A stretch of DNA of 64,000 nucleotides from an uncultured Granulosicoccaceae bacterium (GCA_938007995.1 CALLLW010000002.1:62001-126000); one strand, 5' to 3'. Positions 20,033 through 29,892 are shown, counted from the first letter of the stretch. The notes: generated by a model not told the origin, from the letters alone. Translations and numbers: made by a program.

Positions 20033-20884
20033 TTATTCATTGGGCACTCCAAGGTAGGCAGCGATAACCTGTTCGTTGTTACGAACTTCATCAGGAGTAC
20101 CATCACCGATTTTTTTGCCGTAGTCCATCACAACGACTCGATCAGACAGATCCATAACAACACCCATGTCATGTTCGATCAGTGCGATGGTGGTGCCGAA
20201 CTCATCGTTAACGTCGAGGATAAATCGACTCATGTCTTCTTTTTCTTCTACGTTCATACCGGCCATTGGTTCGTCCAGTAACAGAAGCTCTGGTTCTGCT
20301 GCAAGCGCACGTGCTAACTCAACGCGTTTTTTGAGTCCGTAGGGGAGGCGTCCAACTGGTGTTTTTCTGATCGACTGGATCTCTAGAAAGTCGATGATCT
20401 CTTCTACCTTCTGGCGGTTGGCGGTTTCTTCTCTGCTTGCTTTACCGAGCCAGATTGTCTGTGCCAGCCATCCTGATTTCATGAAATTCAGACGGCCGGT
20501 CATCACATTGTCGAGTACCGTCATACCTTCAAATAAGGCTATGTTTTGAAAGGTTCTGGCGATGCCTTGTTGAGCTACCTGATAGGGTTTCAGGCTTGGT
20601 CGCTTCTTACCTCTGAACCATACCTCGCCTTCCTGTGGCACGTAAAAGCCGCTGATGACATTCAGCATCGACGACTTACCGGCGCCGTTCGGGCCAATGA
20701 TGGCGCGTATTTCTCCCTGTCGTATATCAAAGCTGATGTCTTGTATTGCGACCACGCCACCGAACCGCAGCGTGATGGATTTTAGATCCATCATCACATC
20801 GCCAATCCTGCGACCGTCTGCGGTGGTGTAGCCTGATGTCAGGTCTTCGTTTTGATGCATGTGTTTTTCAGCAGCTTCGATCAT
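20033..20884 (-). CDS. LivG-type ABC transporter ATP-binding protein
   Basis: A 283-residue ATPase. Walker A is GPNGAGKSS and Walker B is ELLLLDEPMAGMN. The segment before Walker B is LPYGLKKRVELARALA, where the usual LSGGQ-like signature is replaced by LPYGLKK, as LivG proteins often show. The ATG overlaps the acyl-CoA ligase stop (ATGA), so the two are translationally coupled. The first 30 residues are poorly conserved, and an internal ATG near residue 31 is a possible alternative start. Confidence 0.9.
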   Translation of the reverse strand: MIEAAEKHMHQNEDLTSGYTTADGRRIGDVMMDLKSITLRFGGVVAIQDISFDIRQGEIRAIIGPNGAGKSSMLNVISGFYVPQEGEVWFRGKKRPSLKPYQVAQQGIARTFQNIALFEGMTVLDNVMTGRLNFMKSGWLAQTIWLGKASREETANRQKVEEIIDFLEIQSIRKTPVGRLPYGLKKRVELARALAAEPELLLLDEPMAGMNVEEKEDMSRFILDVNDEFGTTIALIEHDMGVVMDLSDRVVVMDYGKKIGDGTPDEVRNNEQVIAAYLGVPNE

Positions 20885-22827
20885 GCAGCTTTCGCCTTTG
20901 CGCTGATCACTTTAGCGTCTCTGATTTCCAAAGTAGCTGTGATCTTACCTTTGCGACCATCTTCGTACGTCACTTCGGTCTCTGTATAGATTGAAGGTGA
21001 GTCATCATAGAGTGCCGTGACCAGCTCGTTGAATTTTTCTGCAATGACACCGCGTCTGACTTTTCTTGTGCGGGTCATTTCACCATCGTCAGCATCGAGC
21101 TCCTTGTGTAAAACAAGGAAGCGATGTATTTGACAACCGGCGAGCATTTCATCATCAGCAATGCTGGCGTTAACCTCACTGACGTGACCGTCAATGATGT
21201 CAAGTACCTGCGGGTGTTGGGAGAGTTCCTGATAGGATGCGTAGGCAATGTTGTTGCGTTCTGCCCAGTTGCCTACTGAAGTTAAATCAATGTTGATGAA
21301 GGCACAACATCTGTCGCGTTCCGCACCGAAGACAACAGCCTCGAGGATGTCGGGGAAGAACTTCAGTTTGTTCTCAACATACTTGGGCGCAAACAGCGCT
21401 CCATCTGCCATTTTACCAACGTCCTTGATTCGGTCAATGATTCGCAGTTGCCCGGTTTTTTCTTCAATAAATCCTGCATCACCAGTGGCAACCCAACCAT
21501 CCTGCGCTTTGGTTGAGGCGGTACTTTCCGGGTTTTTGAAGTACTCAACGAAGACACCGGGTGAACGATAAAACACCTCACCACTGTCGTCGATTTTTAA
21601 TTCAACACCGGGTGACGGTACGCCGACTGTGTCCGGTCTTACGCTGCCATCGGGTTGCTGTGTGATAAAAACAGTGGCTTCAGTTTGTCCGTAAAGCTGT
21701 TTTAGGTTAATGCCGAGCGAGCGATAGAACTCAAACAGTTCAGGTCCAATCGCTTCACCCGCGGTATAACCCACACGAATTCTGCGCAGGCCGAGTGTGT
21801 CTTTTAATGGTTCGTATACCATCAGTTTGCCAAGCCGGTAACTGAGCTTGTCCATAAAACTGACCGACCCCCCATCAAGCATGGTGGGTCCGACCCGTTT
21901 GGCCACTTTCATGAAATGATCAAACATACGCTTTTTGAACTTGCTGGCATCTTCCATCCGAATCATCACTGATGTCAGTTGCCGTTCAAAAACCTGTGGT
22001 GGTGCAAAGTAGTAGGTCGGGCCGATCTCACGTAGATCAGCCTGCATGGTGTCTTGTGATTCGGGACAGTTGACACAGAAGCCTGCCCATAAAGCCTGTC
22101 CAATCGAAAAGATATAGTCGCCGACCCAGGCCATCGGCAGATATGCGAGTACTTCTTCTTTTTGCGTTAGCTTGTCAAATTCGCAGCTGTTTTTTGCGGT
22201 TTCAATGACGTTTCGGTTGGATAAAACAACGCCTTTGGGTCTGCTGGTGGTACCAGAGGTGTACAGGATAACGCAGGTGCTGTCTGCGGTGAGTTCTGCT
22301 TCGCGGCGTGCCAGCTCATCATCTACATCTGATTCACGACCAGCTTTCTGCAATTCAGCCAGTGCAGTCATTTGTGCGTGATCGTACTTGCGTAAGCCCC
22401 GGCCATCGAAATAAATCACATGCTCAAGGCCAGGCAGCTCACCTGTGACTTCAGCGACTTTGTCTACCTGTTCCTGATCGCCTGCGACAACATAACGTGC
22501 ACCGCAGTGACCGAGCGCGTAGGCCATTTCTTCTGCCGAGGCGTCCTGGTAAAGCGGTACCGGAATACAACCGGCTTTTTGCGCCGCAATTGAAATCCAG
22601 TAGAGAGCAGGGCGATTGCGACCCGCAATGGCAATGCAGTCACCGGTTTTAGCACCGAGGTTGATCAGGCCTTTGGCCATCGCATTGATTTCATCTGCGG
22701 CCTCTGACCAGGTCCAGCTCTGCCAGATACCGAACTCTTTTTCCCGGTAGGCCACGGACGAGCCATGCCGCTTTACATTGCGGGCAAGCAGAGCTGGCAA
22801 AGATACGGCGCTTTTAGTTTCAGGCAT
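20881..22827 (-). CDS. Long-chain-type acyl-CoA ligase (AMP-forming)
   Basis: A cytosolic adenylate-forming enzyme of about 648 residues that activates a carboxylic acid to its CoA thioester with ATP. Motif A3 is ILYTSGTTSRPKGVV, A5 is LKQLYGQTEAT and A7 is GWVATGDAGFIEE. It is of the FadD15/long-chain type. It is the first gene of the leftward operon and overlaps livG by four bases, so import and CoA activation are likely coupled. A GTG 21 bases upstream is in frame; I prefer the ATG at 22827 because a GGGGAG precedes it and MPETKSAV is the usual kind of start. The actual acid is not determinable here. Confidence 0.87.
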   Translation of the reverse strand: MPETKSAVSLPALLARNVKRHGSSVAYREKEFGIWQSWTWSEAADEINAMAKGLINLGAKTGDCIAIAGRNRPALYWISIAAQKAGCIPVPLYQDASAEEMAYALGHCGARYVVAGDQEQVDKVAEVTGELPGLEHVIYFDGRGLRKYDHAQMTALAELQKAGRESDVDDELARREAELTADSTCVILYTSGTTSRPKGVVLSNRNVIETAKNSCEFDKLTQKEEVLAYLPMAWVGDYIFSIGQALWAGFCVNCPESQDTMQADLREIGPTYYFAPPQVFERQLTSVMIRMEDASKFKKRMFDHFMKVAKRVGPTMLDGGSVSFMDKLSYRLGKLMVYEPLKDTLGLRRIRVGYTAGEAIGPELFEFYRSLGINLKQLYGQTEATVFITQQPDGSVRPDTVGVPSPGVELKIDDSGEVFYRSPGVFVEYFKNPESTASTKAQDGWVATGDAGFIEEKTGQLRIIDRIKDVGKMADGALFAPKYVENKLKFFPDILEAVVFGAERDRCCAFINIDLTSVGNWAERNNIAYASYQELSQHPQVLDIIDGHVSEVNASIADDEMLAGCQIHRFLVLHKELDADDGEMTRTRKVRRGVIAEKFNELVTALYDDSPSIYTETEVTYEDGRKGKITATLEIRDAKVISAKAKAA

Positions 22828-22957
22828 ATACTGTGTTCTCCCCCACACAGGTCTGAAGAAAATTTGCTTATTGTGTGGTCAATTTGCTTCGCAATTTTTT
22901 CAGGATTCTAACGAAATGTAACGTCTTAACTCTTTTGTCGTTTCGGGAAATGTAACC

Positions 22958-23919
22958 ATGCTGCCCAACAGTAAAACACAAATGGACACGATACATTCCG
23001 GTCTGAACCTGATCAGTCAGGCCATTTCGATTCACAACCACGACCTTGAGCTTATTCATGCTAACCACAGGATGCAAACGATGTTTCAGCTTCCGCAGGA
23101 TTTGGTCGCTCCAGGCACGCATTTTCGTGATGTGGTCAGTTACCTTGCCGTGCGTGGAGAGTATGGTGCGCTTGTCAATATTGACGAGTTTGTCGATGGC
23201 AAGGGTTTGTCGATGGCAAGGTAGCGCTGGCGGTGGCATTTGAGCCGCATTACTTCGAGCGCACAAGGGCCAACGGCAAGACCCTATCTATCGAAGGCAG
23301 TCCGCTGGATTCAGGTGGTTGGATGCCGAGCTTTGACAAAGCGCTCAGTGGTGAAGCGACAGTAATTGAATTTGTTTTTAGTCATCACAGATCTTGATCC
23401 GGGTAATGCAGATATCGGTCTCGAGTTAGCGCAGGGTGCCGGTTCTATTCCGTTATTAATTGCCACAGGTCTCGGGCCGGGTGATCAGAGTTGCGTATCT
23501 GCCGAGGCATGTTTTCCGGTACTGACCAAGCCATTTGATCAACAAGCGCTGGATGCTGCGCTGCTGCGGATCATCGCATGTTGCCGGCAGTAATAAGCGA
23601 CAAAGTGCTGTTTGGCTTTTCCGGATGGACCGTCGATCTTGGCAGGTACCTGTTAATAGATACTGATGGTGCAGAGCAGCGGCTGTCAGCCATTGAAGCT
23701 ACTCTATTGGGTATATTCCTGCGCAGACCCAATCGCCTGATTATCGTGATCAGATTCGAGATGAGCTCGGGGATACAGGTGATAGCTTGTCTTTTGATCG
23801 AGCTGTAAATGTTCGTGTCTCTCGTTTGAGAGCACGCTTAAAAGACGCTTCCAAAAAACTCAAAAATCATTCAGACAATTTATGGCGCAGGTTACATACT
23901 TATTTCAGGAGTGAGTTAA
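22958..23919 (+). pseudogene. Decayed PAS / receiver / winged-helix signalling gene
   Basis: Three fragments in different frames. 22958-23390 encodes a PAS_7-like domain (GLNLISQAISIHNHDLELIH, later HYFERTRANGKTLSIEG), broken by a 17-base tandem duplication and then stopped. 23366-23593 encodes the back half of a response-regulator receiver (VITDLDPGNADIGLELAQ, then LTKPFDQQALDAAL). 23578-23919 encodes an OmpR-type winged helix (FGFSGWTVDLG, RDQIRDELGD, VNVRVSRLRARLKD, TIYGAGYILISG) with frame changes near 23743 and 23855. No histidine-kinase core remains, so a large deletion also occurred. It may once have regulated the flanking ligase/transport genes. Confidence 0.82.
23188..23221 (+). repeat. 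Perfect 17-base tandem duplication that breaks the PAS frame
   Basis: The unit GTTTGTCGATGGCAAGG occurs at 23188-23204 and again, without a spacer, at 23205-23221. Removing one copy restores a continuous PAS_7 reading frame (EFVDGK joined to VALAVAFEPHYFER). This identifies the duplication as the inactivating event for that part of the gene. Confidence 0.92.
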
Positions 23920-23990
23920 GCAAGTGTTTGGAGAGTGCGTAACATACGGCAATCCGGTTATAATCGGGAGTACGCAGAGCAGACAATCTA

Positions 23991-25229
23991 ATGATCAACG
24001 ACTTTTACGACAAGCTTGAAACCAGAGACGAAATGACTCGTTCATTGGCGCTGCAGATGGAGCTGCCAAAACAACTGGCGCATGCCAAATCATCCAGCCC
24101 GGCTTATCAGGAAATACTGGCTGATGTTGATCCGGCTGCAATTAACTCCATGCAGGCACTGGCAGAGTTGCCGGTGACTCGCAAATCCGATTTACTTGAC
24201 CGCCAGGCCGCAGCGCGACCGTTTGGTGGGCTGGCGACGGCAAAAGCCGGTGACATGGTGCGTGTGTATGCCTCCCCTGGGCCAATCTATGAGCCTGAAG
24301 GCGATGCTGCCGATTACTGGCGTACTGCCCGTGCGATGTATGCCGCTGGCGTTCGTGCCGGGGACCTGCTTCATAACACCCTGTCGTATCACTTTACTCC
24401 TGCGGGCTTCATGATTGAATCAGGTGCGCGTGCAATAGGTTGCGGGGTATTCCCGGCTGGTACCGGACAGACAGAGCTGCAGGTTAATGCAATCGTTGAT
24501 CTACAGCCGAACGTGTATTGCGGTACACCTTCGTTTCTGAAAATACTGATAGACAAGGCGGCTGAGATGAATGCCGATATCAGTTGCATAAAGAAAGGTG
24601 TGGTTGGCGGTGAAGCTTTGCCGCCATCGTTGCGTGCAACTCTCGCTGATCATGGCGTTGAGGTACTACAGTTCTACGGTACTGCTGATGTCGGCACGAT
24701 TGCCTACGAATCACCGGCAAAAGAAGGCTTGATACTCGACGAAGAGATTGTCATTGAAATTGTCACGCCAGGCACCGGTGACCCGGTAGCAGAAGGGGAG
24801 GTGGGTGAAATCCTCGTGACCAGCTTTTCAAAACACTATCCACTGGTTCGATTTGCCACGGGTGATATGTCAAAGTTTCTGCCGGGTGCCAGCCCTTGCG
24901 GTCGTACCAATACCCGGATAGCCGGTTGGATGGGACGGGCTGATCAGACAACCAAAGTAAAAGGTATGTTTGTGCGACCAGAGCAGATAGCCGATGTATT
25001 AAAACGCCATCCGCAGATAGCAAAAGCACGGTTGGTCGTTGATCGTCAGGATGTCAACGACACAATGACTCTGCACTGCGAAGCCGCCGAGCAGAATGAT
25101 GGTCTGGCGGATGCAATTCGATCAAGCTTAAGAGAAGTGTGCAAGCTGCGCGGTGAAGTGGTGTTTGTCGGCAGCGGTGAGCTCGCCTCCGATGGCAAGG
25201 TCATCGACGATGTAAGAAATTACGAGTAG
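23991..25229 (+). CDS. PaaK-like phenylacetate-CoA ligase family protein
   Basis: A 412-residue adenylate-forming ligase of the phenylacetate-CoA ligase group. It shows the short PaaK N-terminus, the LLHNTLSYHFTPAG segment, QFYGTADVGTIAYES (motif A5 region), PLVRFATGDMSKF (A7) and GRADQTTKVKGMFVRPEQI (A8 and the C-terminal domain). The nucleotide-loop region (VYASPGPIYEPE) replaces the classical SSGTTG, a known feature of this subgroup. It is divergent from the ligase/Liv operon, separated only by the pseudogene. Genes of this type often accompany such Liv clusters, so an aryl carboxylate substrate is possible but unproven. Confidence 0.83.
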   Translation: MINDFYDKLETRDEMTRSLALQMELPKQLAHAKSSSPAYQEILADVDPAAINSMQALAELPVTRKSDLLDRQAAARPFGGLATAKAGDMVRVYASPGPIYEPEGDAADYWRTARAMYAAGVRAGDLLHNTLSYHFTPAGFMIESGARAIGCGVFPAGTGQTELQVNAIVDLQPNVYCGTPSFLKILIDKAAEMNADISCIKKGVVGGEALPPSLRATLADHGVEVLQFYGTADVGTIAYESPAKEGLILDEEIVIEIVTPGTGDPVAEGEVGEILVTSFSKHYPLVRFATGDMSKFLPGASPCGRTNTRIAGWMGRADQTTKVKGMFVRPEQIADVLKRHPQIAKARLVVDRQDVNDTMTLHCEAAEQNDGLADAIRSSLREVCKLRGEVVFVGSGELASDGKVIDDVRNYE

Positions 25230-25294
25230 TTTTAAATGTGGTTTGAACAATTAGCGATTACCGTTATTGGATATTTTATACAGGCTGATCTTAA

Positions 25295-27313
25295 GTGAGC
25301 ACCAAACTCTGGCAGCCAGCTGCAAGCGCGATCGAACAGGCAAATATCACTGACTTTGCACGTCGGGTCAGTGAAAAATACTCACTACCATTTCATCAAC
25401 TGGTTTGTGAGCTGTCAGTTCAAAATTCGCTTCAGGTTTACGAAGAGCTCCATCATTGGTCGGTTGAGAACAAAAAAGCGTTCTGGTCTGAAGTCTGGGA
25501 TCACTGTGGTGTTGTCGCCGAAACAAAAGGGCAAACGGTACTCGTTGATGAAGACAAAATGCCCGGTGCGGTCTGGTTTCCGCAAGCGCGACTTAACTTT
25601 GCCGAGAATCTTCTAAAACACAGTGGTAATGACACAGCGATAGTTTTTCGTGGTGAAGATAAGCTGACCCGCAGTGTAAGCTTTGATGATCTTCGCAGTG
25701 AAACGGCAGCGATAGCTCATGCGCTCAAAAGCGTTGGGGTAAAAACAGGTGATCGAGTAGCGGCACTGATGCCCAACATACCTGAAACGATCACAGCGAT
25801 GCTCGCAGCTTCAAGTATCGGGTCTGTCTGGTCTTCCTGCTCACCAGACTTCGGTGTGCAGGGTGTTGTTGATCGTTTCGGCCAAATTGAACCTGAAGTT
25901 CTGGTTGCCTGTGATGGTTATTTTTACAATGGTAAATTTCACAACTGCGTGGAAAAAATTGCGGAAATACTTGAAAAAGTGCCAGGTATCAAACAGCTGA
26001 TACTGGTGCCAATGCCACGCCTGAATGCACCTGCTGCTGATGCAGCAAGCCAATCTCTGCAAAACATAAGTGTACCGGTCATACACTATCAGCAAGCAAT
26101 TGAAGATTATGCCAACGTATCGCTGGAGTTTGCTCGTTTACCGTTTGACCATCCGCTTTATATTATGTATTCATCCGGTACCACAGGTGTACCCAAGTGT
26201 ATTGTGCATAGCGCTGGCGGTACGTTACTGCAGCACCTCAAAGAGCATCAAATGCATTGTGATGTCAAACTTGGTGATCGTTTGTTCTATTTCACCACCT
26301 GTGGCTGGATGATGTGGAACTGGCTGGTCACTGGCCTTGCCAGTGGCGCGACTCTAATGCTTTATGACGGTTCACCGTTTTACCCGGATGGCAACGTTCT
26401 GTTTGATTATATAGACGATCAAAGTATCAACATATTTGGCACCTCAGCCAAATATATTGATGCAGTCAACAAGGCTGGCCTGGCACCGATGCAATCCCAT
26501 GATCTATCAACAGTTAAATCTATCTTATCTACCGGTTCTCCGTTGGCACCGGAGAGTTTTTCGTTTGTCTATGAAAAAATAAAGCAAGATGTCTGTCTCT
26601 CATCAGTGTCTGGTGGTACTGATATTCTTGGTTGTTTTGTCGGTGGTAACCCGACGCTGCCCGTTTACAGAGGTGAGTTACAATGTCGCTTGCTTGGTAT
26701 GGCGGTGGATGTTTACGATGATCAGGGCAGATCGGTTGTCGGCGATAAAGGTGAGCTCGTTTGTGTTGAGGTTTTTCCCAGTATGCCAATCAGTTTCTGG
26801 AATGATGACGACGGCAGTAAGTACCATGGTGCTTACTTTGATAAGTTTGCCAATGTCTGGTGCCATGGTGATTTTGTCGAGTTGACCGAGCGTGGCAGTA
26901 TGCTGATTCATGGAAGGTCAGATGCCGTATTAAACCCGGGCGGAGTTCGCATAGGTACAGCAGAAATTTATCGTCAGGTTGAACAGCTGGCTGAAATAGT
27001 CGAGTCCATAGTCATCGGTCAGAACTGGCAATCCGATGTGCGTGTTGTCTTGTTTGTAAAGCTCAGTGATGGGATTGAACTGGATGACGATTTGCAAACA
27101 AGAATTAAATCGAAAATTCGATCCAACTGCACACCGCGCCACGTGCCTTCCGTGATACTTGCCGTTGATGACATCCCGCGCACGAAAAGCGGCAAGATTG
27201 TGGAGCTCGCTGTGCGCCAGGTCGTACACGGTGAGACTATAAAGAATAAGGAAGCTCTGGCTAATCCTGAAGCGCTGCGTTATTTCGCAGACAGAGCAGA
27301 GCTAAACAGCTAA
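25295..27313 (+). CDS. Acetoacetyl-CoA synthetase
   Basis: A 672-residue cytosolic ligase that activates acetoacetate, allowing use of ketone bodies or PHB breakdown products. The N-terminal part (residues 45-120) has the acetyl-CoA-synthetase-like cap (VWDHCGVV, WFPQARLNFAENLL). Motif A3 is IMYSSGTTGVPKCIVH, and TTCGWMMWNWLVTGLASG is typical of acetoacetate-CoA ligases. The C-terminus has the IPRTKSGK lysine motif. The start is GTG at 25295. It lies 65 bases after the PaaK-like gene on the same strand and may share its transcript. Confidence 0.92.
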   Translation: MSTKLWQPAASAIEQANITDFARRVSEKYSLPFHQLVCELSVQNSLQVYEELHHWSVENKKAFWSEVWDHCGVVAETKGQTVLVDEDKMPGAVWFPQARLNFAENLLKHSGNDTAIVFRGEDKLTRSVSFDDLRSETAAIAHALKSVGVKTGDRVAALMPNIPETITAMLAASSIGSVWSSCSPDFGVQGVVDRFGQIEPEVLVACDGYFYNGKFHNCVEKIAEILEKVPGIKQLILVPMPRLNAPAADAASQSLQNISVPVIHYQQAIEDYANVSLEFARLPFDHPLYIMYSSGTTGVPKCIVHSAGGTLLQHLKEHQMHCDVKLGDRLFYFTTCGWMMWNWLVTGLASGATLMLYDGSPFYPDGNVLFDYIDDQSINIFGTSAKYIDAVNKAGLAPMQSHDLSTVKSILSTGSPLAPESFSFVYEKIKQDVCLSSVSGGTDILGCFVGGNPTLPVYRGELQCRLLGMAVDVYDDQGRSVVGDKGELVCVEVFPSMPISFWNDDDGSKYHGAYFDKFANVWCHGDFVELTERGSMLIHGRSDAVLNPGGVRIGTAEIYRQVEQLAEIVESIVIGQNWQSDVRVVLFVKLSDGIELDDDLQTRIKSKIRSNCTPRHVPSVILAVDDIPRTKSGKIVELAVRQVVHGETIKNKEALANPEALRYFADRAELNS

Positions 27314-27349
27314 TTGGTGATCAACAGCCGTTGTTATGGTGGAACATGA

Positions 27350-27793
27350 TCAGTGTTTGGCAGATCGGGCTTGCTTGAGTTTTTCCCAGTAGCTGGCTGA
27401 TTCCGTCTTACCCATCATTTTCTCTATGTGTTTATAGCCAATGTAGGACAGATCGTGCAGTGTCTCGGGTTTAGACTTTTCATTGATCTTGCTAATCTGA
27501 AAGTCGCTGAGTGTGTCAAGCAGTGACTTGCTCAAGAATGATTCATCCCAACCGACTTTGTCATAAAAGAAGATGGCATTCTCGAGTTTGGTCACAGCAA
27601 TACCTTGCAGCGCAGGAGTTAGTTTTTCAAAAAAAGTACCGGTCAGAACATCGTGTTCTATTGAAACGCCTTCAGCCAGCTGTGGCTTGATTTTACAAAC
27701 CGAGGCATACATGTCTTTTTTTAAGCGATGTTCAAGAGCGATGTTGGTGGTGCCTGCAATGCGATAAGCTGTTTGTTGAATCGGGTCGCTCAT
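27350..27793 (-). CDS. Unrecognised 147-residue soluble protein
   Basis: No family recognised. The protein is mostly helical by composition, with no signal peptide or membrane segment. It holds conserved-looking stretches such as GTTNIALEHRLKKDMYASV and HDLSYIGYKHIEKMMGKTE. It is the last gene of a leftward run (RND exporter, LolA-like protein, barrel), 27 bases after the barrel gene, so it may be co-transcribed with that export system. Codon pattern and a clean ATG support it being real. Confidence 0.6.
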   Translation of the reverse strand: MSDPIQQTAYRIAGTTNIALEHRLKKDMYASVCKIKPQLAEGVSIEHDVLTGTFFEKLTPALQGIAVTKLENAIFFYDKVGWDESFLSKSLLDTLSDFQISKINEKSKPETLHDLSYIGYKHIEKMMGKTESASYWEKLKQARSAKH

Positions 27794-27819
27794 ATCGGGT
27801 CTCTCGCGCTTTATGCTTG

Positions 27820-29085
27820 TTAATAAAAGTAGGTCAAATCTACCTGTAGAAAGCTCTCGTTTTCAAATGCGTTTAATACAGTATCGTCGCTGGTGTTTAA
27901 AAATTGTTGGCCAAAAACCTTTAGCCTGTATGAGTCGAACAGGCGGGTGCTTGCTTCAATTGACAATGTGGTAGCGCCATTGTCCAAGTCTTGCACAATG
28001 CCGAACAATGCGTCACTGGTTGCCGTATCGTTGAATGCGAAACGCAAACCCGCCAGTAGGTCGTTTTGAAACAGCTGGTTGCTGTCGGTACCGCGCTGGT
28101 CCCACAGGTATTCAAGCACCAGTCCCAGATCCATACGATCATTGCACGCTAATCGTTTGAACGGGTTGCGCACGTCTGGCGTGCACCATTCTTCCGGCAG
28201 TTTATCGTTCTCTTGTAACGGTGACAGAAATCCAACCAGCGTGTATTCAATGCCGGTAACAGACTCTGCATGGTTTTCAATTTCATCACCTGATTGGTGT
28301 ATGGTTTCGGTCTTTATTGCCAGATCACCGTACAGCCCCTGGGCGTCAATCCCTACTTGCCTTAGCAATGAATATCGAGGTGCGAGCACCGCACCGGTCT
28401 CTGTTACCACTGGTAGCAGCACGGGATCTCTGGACGTGCCGTCAAAGTAGTGCAAGCCTATATCCCACGCATCAAAACTGTTCGCCCATCTGAGGGCAAA
28501 GTCTATATTGTCTTCTGCCTCGCTTGATTCATAGGTGGTTAGATCGGTATCGATGTTGATACCTGGAAACGGCCTGCCGTTAGTGCCGATAAACGTTCGT
28601 TCTTCAAACCTTGGCAGTAGAAACGCTTCAAACTCACCGATACTGTCAGTGAACCATTTTAAATTGAGCATGACCTGACCGAGTTTTTCATCTCCGGTCA
28701 GATCTTCTATGGCGTCAGTTTGATTGATGATATCCACCGGGTTGCGCGATTCAGTCACACCCCAGAAGACAGTGCCCAGTCCGGCATTGAATTCCCATGT
28801 GTCGCCAACGGTGGTCAGTAAGAGTTCTCTTGCACCGGCACGGGTACGTTCATCATCTTGTTGATCCCAACGGGCGAACGGATGGAACGTAAGAAAAACG
28901 TTATCAGCCAGGTCATGCGACAGTTCGACATCAGCGCCGAACGAGGAATTGAAATTCCAGTTGTCTGTGCCGACGGAAGACTCGGGAAAGTAGGTGAGTT
29001 CATATGAAATGTTGCCGCGCCAGTCAAGGGCGAAAGCACTTGTGCTGGCAACGGCAATCAAACCGGTTAGAAATAGTCTATACAT
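27820..29085 (-). CDS. Probable outer-membrane beta-barrel protein
   Basis: A 421-residue exported protein with a signal peptide (FLTGLIAVASTSAFA, cleavage near residue 19). The mature chain is full of alternating hydrophobic/polar strands with aromatic girdle residues (FLTFHPFARWDQQDDERT, WDIGLHYFDGTSRDP) and ends VDLTYFY, an aromatic C-terminus expected for BAM-inserted barrels. It follows the LolA-like gene by 9 bases. Genes of this kind commonly accompany MMPL-RND exporters in marine gammaproteobacteria. The cargo is unknown. A DUF1302-like relationship is possible but was not confirmed. Confidence 0.72.
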   Translation of the reverse strand: MYRLFLTGLIAVASTSAFALDWRGNISYELTYFPESSVGTDNWNFNSSFGADVELSHDLADNVFLTFHPFARWDQQDDERTRAGARELLLTTVGDTWEFNAGLGTVFWGVTESRNPVDIINQTDAIEDLTGDEKLGQVMLNLKWFTDSIGEFEAFLLPRFEERTFIGTNGRPFPGINIDTDLTTYESSEAEDNIDFALRWANSFDAWDIGLHYFDGTSRDPVLLPVVTETGAVLAPRYSLLRQVGIDAQGLYGDLAIKTETIHQSGDEIENHAESVTGIEYTLVGFLSPLQENDKLPEEWCTPDVRNPFKRLACNDRMDLGLVLEYLWDQRGTDSNQLFQNDLLAGLRFAFNDTATSDALFGIVQDLDNGATTLSIEASTRLFDSYRLKVFGQQFLNTSDDTVLNAFENESFLQVDLTYFY

Positions 29086-29094
29086 GCGGCGTGA

Positions 29095-29892
29095 TTATTT
29101 TTGTCGCTTTAGCGCATTCTTGGAAAAATCGGATGACTTAAGCCCGGTTTGAAATTGATAATCTGAAAACTCCAGCGTGGTTGATTTACCAGACTGATGG
29201 TTAACCATCTCAAGCTTTGCCGCTCTCCAGAATTTATCGAGGTATTGCGAGAAGTCAGACGAAGCCAGGGTTTTCAAAAGCGCACCTTTGCGATCATAGA
29301 ATTCAATTTTTTGTGCAAGGTATCTATCCTGCTCAATCCAAACCACCTGTTTGGTATAGCCGCTGTTCTTATCAACCGGATAGCGCTCCATGACGAAAGT
29401 TGGCGTGCCGTTGAGGTTTTCATCACGCAGGTATTTGTAAGTGTATTTATCGACCTCCTGAGAACCGATATCTTCAAACGCAAACTCGCTACCCATAAAC
29501 GGACCGGATTTATTTTTTGAGGAAATTCGCTTTACCCGTTTTAAGGCTGGCAGATATAGCCACTGTTCATCAGGCTTTGCGCTGTGTGACCAGGTCAGAC
29601 TGGTAGTGCCTTTGACATCGGCGGGTTCGTCAAAGATTGACAGGCTTTTGTCTCCATCGCCTTTGACCTCGAGGCTCTTGATTCGAACGTTACGTATGCT
29701 TTCCTTGCCGGCGCGATTGCGCAATATCATTCGCATATTCGCTGAGCTGTCTACGTAACCCTGATCACGTGCATCCGCTTCAACGGCAATCGCCAGCCCA
29801 CGTTCCTCTGCCGACTGCGACATCGCGATTGCAGGGGCGAATAATAAAACGATCGCGGCTGTCAGGTTTCTGTATTTGCTTGTAAAAGTCAT
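29095..29892 (-). CDS. Outer-membrane lipoprotein-sorting-like (LolA-fold) periplasmic protein
   Basis: A periplasmic protein of about 265 residues. The signal peptide (YRNLTAAIVLLFAPAIAMS) is followed by a LolA/LppX-like beta-baseplate (MRMILRNRAGKESIRNVRIK, DEQWLYLPALKRVKRISS, GSEFAFEDIG). Family members of this type sit next to MMPL exporters and are thought to carry lipid-like cargo across the periplasm. A TTG nine codons upstream is in frame; I chose the ATG at 29892 because it begins a normal signal peptide. It lies between the exporter (95 bases upstream) and the barrel gene (9 bases downstream). Confidence 0.82.
   Translation of the reverse strand: MTFTSKYRNLTAAIVLLFAPAIAMSQSAEERGLAIAVEADARDQGYVDSSANMRMILRNRAGKESIRNVRIKSLEVKGDGDKSLSIFDEPADVKGTTSLTWSHSAKPDEQWLYLPALKRVKRISSKNKSGPFMGSEFAFEDIGSQEVDKYTYKYLRDENLNGTPTFVMERYPVDKNSGYTKQVVWIEQDRYLAQKIEFYDRKGALLKTLASSDFSQYLDKFWRAAKLEMVNHQSGKSTTLEFSDYQFQTGLKSSDFSKNALKRQK

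Noticed and set aside
23578-23808. Separate small intact gene in the pseudogene region
   Set aside because: Its translation is the first part of an OmpR winged helix whose remainder continues in other frames, so it is a fragment rather than a gene.
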